The notes under the pieces are model-generated. The model was not told where the DNA came from and made no database searches. It worked only from the letters and a program-made list of their open reading frames with translations. Below are positions 61,986 to 64,000 of a DNA stretch of 64,000 nucleotides, in pieces; the stretch's first letter is position 1; each line of letters opens with the position of its first letter. The position numbers were made by a program, and so were the translations under genes. The stretch covers positions 62,001-126,000 of the forward strand of contig JADFYU010000003.1 in NCBI GenBank assembly GCA_015232865.1. The letters are read 5' to 3'. This DNA is from Magnetococcales bacterium (GTDB lineage: Bacteria; Pseudomonadota; Magnetococcia; Magnetococcales; UBA8363).

Positions 61986-62993
61986 ATGTCTATTCGCATA
62001 GGAATCAATGGTTTTGGTCGCATGGGGCGCTTGGGTTTTCGAGTTGGGTTTGACTCACCGGAAATTGAAATTGTTCATATCAACGAGATAAATGGGGATG
62101 CCAACTGTGCGGCCCATCTTTTGAAATATGATTCAGTCCACGGACGTTGGGACCACGATGTCTCCTGCGATGGTCAGACCATCACGGTGGACGGCTCTCC
62201 AATCAGCTACTCTTCAGCCGTTCAACCGGGGGATGTGGACTGGGCGGCCATGGGGATCGACCTGGTTTTGGAGTGCAGCGGCGTTTTCAAGACCAAAGAA
62301 AAACTGCAACCCTATTTTGACCAAGGCATTAAAAAAGTGGTGGTCTCCGCTCCGGTTAAAGAGGGAGGATTGAACCTGGTCATGGGGGTCAACGACCATC
62401 TCTATGATCCCGACCAGCACCACATCATCACGCCGGCCTCCTGCACCACCAACTGCCTGGCACCGGTTGTCAAGGTGATGTTGGACGGTCTGGGAATCAA
62501 ACACGCCTCCATGACCACCATCCACGACATCACCAACACCCAGACCATTATCGATCTGGGTCACAAAGATCTGCGCCGGGCCAGAGCCTGCTCCCTCTCC
62601 TTAATTCCAACCTCATCCGGGTCGTCCAAGGCCATCATCCAGATTTTTCCGCAACTAGCCGGAAAAATGAACGGTTTGGCGGTACGGGTTCCGCTCTTGA
62701 ACGCCTCATTGACCGACATGGTCTTTGAAGTGGAACGCCCGACCACGGTCGAAGAGGTCAACGCCCTGATGAAAGCCGCTTCCGAAGGTCCGCTAAAAGG
62801 AATTTTAGGATACGAAGAGATCCCGTTGGTCTCCATCGACTATAAAGATGACCCCCGCTCCTCTATTATCGACGCCCTCTCAACCATGGTTATTAACGAA
62901 ACCCAGGTAAAACTGCTCGCCTGGTATGATAACGAGTGGGGCTATGCCTGTCGGATGATGGATCTGGTTGGCAAGGTGGTTCGGAGTCTGTAG
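61986..62993 (+). CDS. ArsJ-associated glyceraldehyde-3-phosphate dehydrogenase
   Basis: A 335-residue GAPDH. NAD site [14 protein letters not shown], catalytic Cys in [11 protein letters not shown], and the C-terminal [12 protein letters not shown] are present. Its position beside arsJ and its sequence blocks ([20 protein letters not shown]) mark it as the arsenate-pathway type, which makes 1-arseno-3-phosphoglycerate for export by ArsJ. TTGGAG precedes the ATG. An AT-rich stretch (61928-61955) before it could hold another operator. Confidence 0.93.
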   Translation: MSIRIGINGFGRMGRLGFRVGFDSPEIEIVHINEINGDANCAAHLLKYDSVHGRWDHDVSCDGQTITVDGSPISYSSAVQPGDVDWAAMGIDLVLECSGVFKTKEKLQPYFDQGIKKVVVSAPVKEGGLNLVMGVNDHLYDPDQHHIITPASCTTNCLAPVVKVMLDGLGIKHASMTTIHDITNTQTIIDLGHKDLRRARACSLSLIPTSSGSSKAIIQIFPQLAGKMNGLAVRVPLLNASLTDMVFEVERPTTVEEVNALMKAASEGPLKGILGYEEIPLVSIDYKDDPRSSIIDALSTMVINETQVKLLAWYDNEWGYACRMMDLVGKVVRSL

Positions 62994-63002
62994 TTTTTTC
63001 TG

Positions 63003-63058
63003 TCATCCGAGAAACGACGATTGGCGGTACATGCCGACAACGACCATTTCTCGGATGA
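63003..63058. repeat. Palindromic repeat inside the ars operon
   Basis: TCATCCGAGAAA (63003-63014) is perfectly complementary to TTTCTCGGATGA (63047-63058). The centre, ATTGGCGGTACATGCCGACAA, keeps the conserved core. The outer arms differ from other copies but remain paired. It lies between the GAPDH and arsJ genes. Confidence 0.88.
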
Positions 63059-63102
63059 AAACCTTTTTTCAACCGTTGACCACAACGAAAGAAAGAGCGC
63101 TC

Positions 63103-64000
63103 ATGACCGCATCTCCCGCTGTCGCTTCTGGTATACGAAACTATCTGTTGGTAACCTTGGCCTATTGGGCCTTTACCATCACCGACGGTGCCATCCACAT
63201 GTTGGTGGTGTTGCACTTCCACAATCTGGGTTATGCGCCGCTGGAGATCGCCTTTTTATTTCTCTTTTACGAGGTGTTCGGCATTGTCACCAACGGTGTC
63301 GGCGGCTACATCGGTGCCCGGTTGGGGCTCAATACCACCATGTTTCTCGGCATGGCGCTGCAAATCGTCGCCTTGAGCATGCTGGCGGTCGATCCCGGTT
63401 GGCTTTCCATCAGTTATGTCATGTTTTTCATGGCGCTATCGGGAATTGCCAAGGATCTCAATAAAATGAGCGCCAAATCCAGCGTAAAACTGATGGTTCC
63501 AGATGGGGAACAATCGGACTCCAGACTGTTCAAGATGGTCGCCCTGCTCACCGGCTCGAAAAACTCGCTCAAGGGGGCTGGCTTTTTTCTCGGCGGGCTG
63601 TTGCTGGCCGTTTTCGGTTTTCAGTTGGCACTGATCCTGTTGGCCTTCGGACTGTTCATCACCCTGATTCTTACCGGCTGGTTGCTACCCAAGGAGATGG
63701 GAAAAGCCAAAAGCAGCGTTAAGTTCAAACAACTTTTTTCCAAAACGCCGCAGATCAACCGACTTTCAGCCGCCCGGTTTTTTCTCTTTGGCTCGCGGGA
63801 TGTCTGGTTTACGGTGGGACTTCCGGTTTTTTTTGCTGAGCAACTCGCCTGGTCCCACACCCAGGTCGGCACCTTTCTGGCGCTCTGGGTGGTCGGGTAT
63901 GGAATTGTCCAGGCGCTGGCCCCGGCTCTGTTGCGCAACCGAAAAAACGACCAGGGACCCGATGGCGGCACCGCTCGCCTTTGGGCTTTCATCCTGACCC
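63103..64000 (+). CDS. arsJ: ArsJ MFS exporter (partial, cut by window end)
   Basis: The frame runs from ATG 63103 to the window end without a stop; about 299 residues are visible. It begins MTASPAVASGIRNYLLV and has the ArsJ blocks YWAFTITDGAIHMLVVLHF and TNGVGGYIGARLGL. ArsJ is a major facilitator that extrudes 1-arseno-3-phosphoglycerate, which then breaks down outside, giving arsenate resistance. A weak ribosome site (GAAAGAG) precedes the start. The normal length is about 400-420 residues, so about a quarter is missing beyond the window. Confidence 0.92.
   Translation, partial: MTASPAVASGIRNYLLVTLAYWAFTITDGAIHMLVVLHFHNLGYAPLEIAFLFLFYEVFGIVTNGVGGYIGARLGLNTTMFLGMALQIVALSMLAVDPGWLSISYVMFFMALSGIAKDLNKMSAKSSVKLMVPDGEQSDSRLFKMVALLTGSKNSLKGAGFFLGGLLLAVFGFQLALILLAFGLFITLILTGWLLPKEMGKAKSSVKFKQLFSKTPQINRLSAARFFLFGSRDVWFTVGLPVFFAEQLAWSHTQVGTFLALWVVGYGIVQALAPALLRNRKNDQGPDGGTARLWAFILT

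Overview
The window looks like chromosomal DNA from a free-living, motile, redox-sensing proteobacterium with mid-range GC. Several genes point to the alphaproteobacterial side or a nearby lineage such as the Magnetococcales: a DUF6476-type gene, UbiG, the rhodoquinone methyltransferase RquA, LolD with a single LolC/E-type permease, and many PAS, hemerythrin and chemoreceptor genes. This is an inference from gene content; no rRNA or other clean phylogenetic marker is present. I found no tRNA, rRNA, CRISPR array, transposase, integrase or phage gene.

Layout. 1-3500: a broken radical SAM gene, then four tandem genes for exported Pro/Gln/Tyr-rich envelope proteins, the last with a SPOR domain. 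4200-8300: a DUF4212 plus sodium/solute symporter pair and a cNMP/CBS/DUF294 regulatory protein. 8460-10540: IHF alpha and an unknown membrane-anchored protein. 11500-15560: rquA, a histone-deacetylase-like amidohydrolase, a disordered protein ending in a CxxCH heme site, and cobA. 15630-19020: a Tat-exported AMIN amidase, ubiG, a DUF6476 protein and rluD. 19260-26340: a hybrid kinase with a degenerate Hpt, two genes I cannot name (one a P-loop ATPase) and a 955-residue Hsp70/actin-fold ATPase. 26500-35090: a minus-strand run of mutL, a small gene, rluB, trpS, a site-2 protease, lolD, lolC/E, lysS and a small basic gene. 35140-41740: an HBM receptor without an output domain, a 1319-residue PocR-PAS-SpoIIE-hemerythrin protein and a periplasmic solute-binding protein. 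41790-44400: prfB with its programmed frameshift, an orphan HicB, a YciI-like protein and a putative molybdenum carrier. 44580-49840: a His-less kinase with cheD, then a YbbA/YbbP ABC system divergent from tesA. 50040-56000: a chemoreceptor with a periplasmic heme site and a C-terminal hemerythrin-like domain, a small membrane protein, a PAS-GGDEF-EAL protein and a single-domain response regulator. 56070-61520: yejAB with a Cys-rich protein, an AmmB-AmmA fusion and a YdjM-like membrane protein. 61540-64000: arsR, the ArsJ-associated GAPDH, and arsJ cut by the window end.

Themes. Oxygen and redox sensing recurs: two hemerythrin fusions, two CxxCH proteins, and rquA for anaerobic quinone chemistry. 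Signalling proteins with altered phospho-acceptor residues also recur: a kinase with Asn for His, an Hpt with Gln for His and a receiver with Ser for Asp. The most striking non-coding signal is a family of intergenic palindromes with a conserved core (GTTGGCGGTGCGTGCCGA and variants) and outer arms that differ in sequence between copies but stay paired. About a dozen full or partial copies lie across the window.
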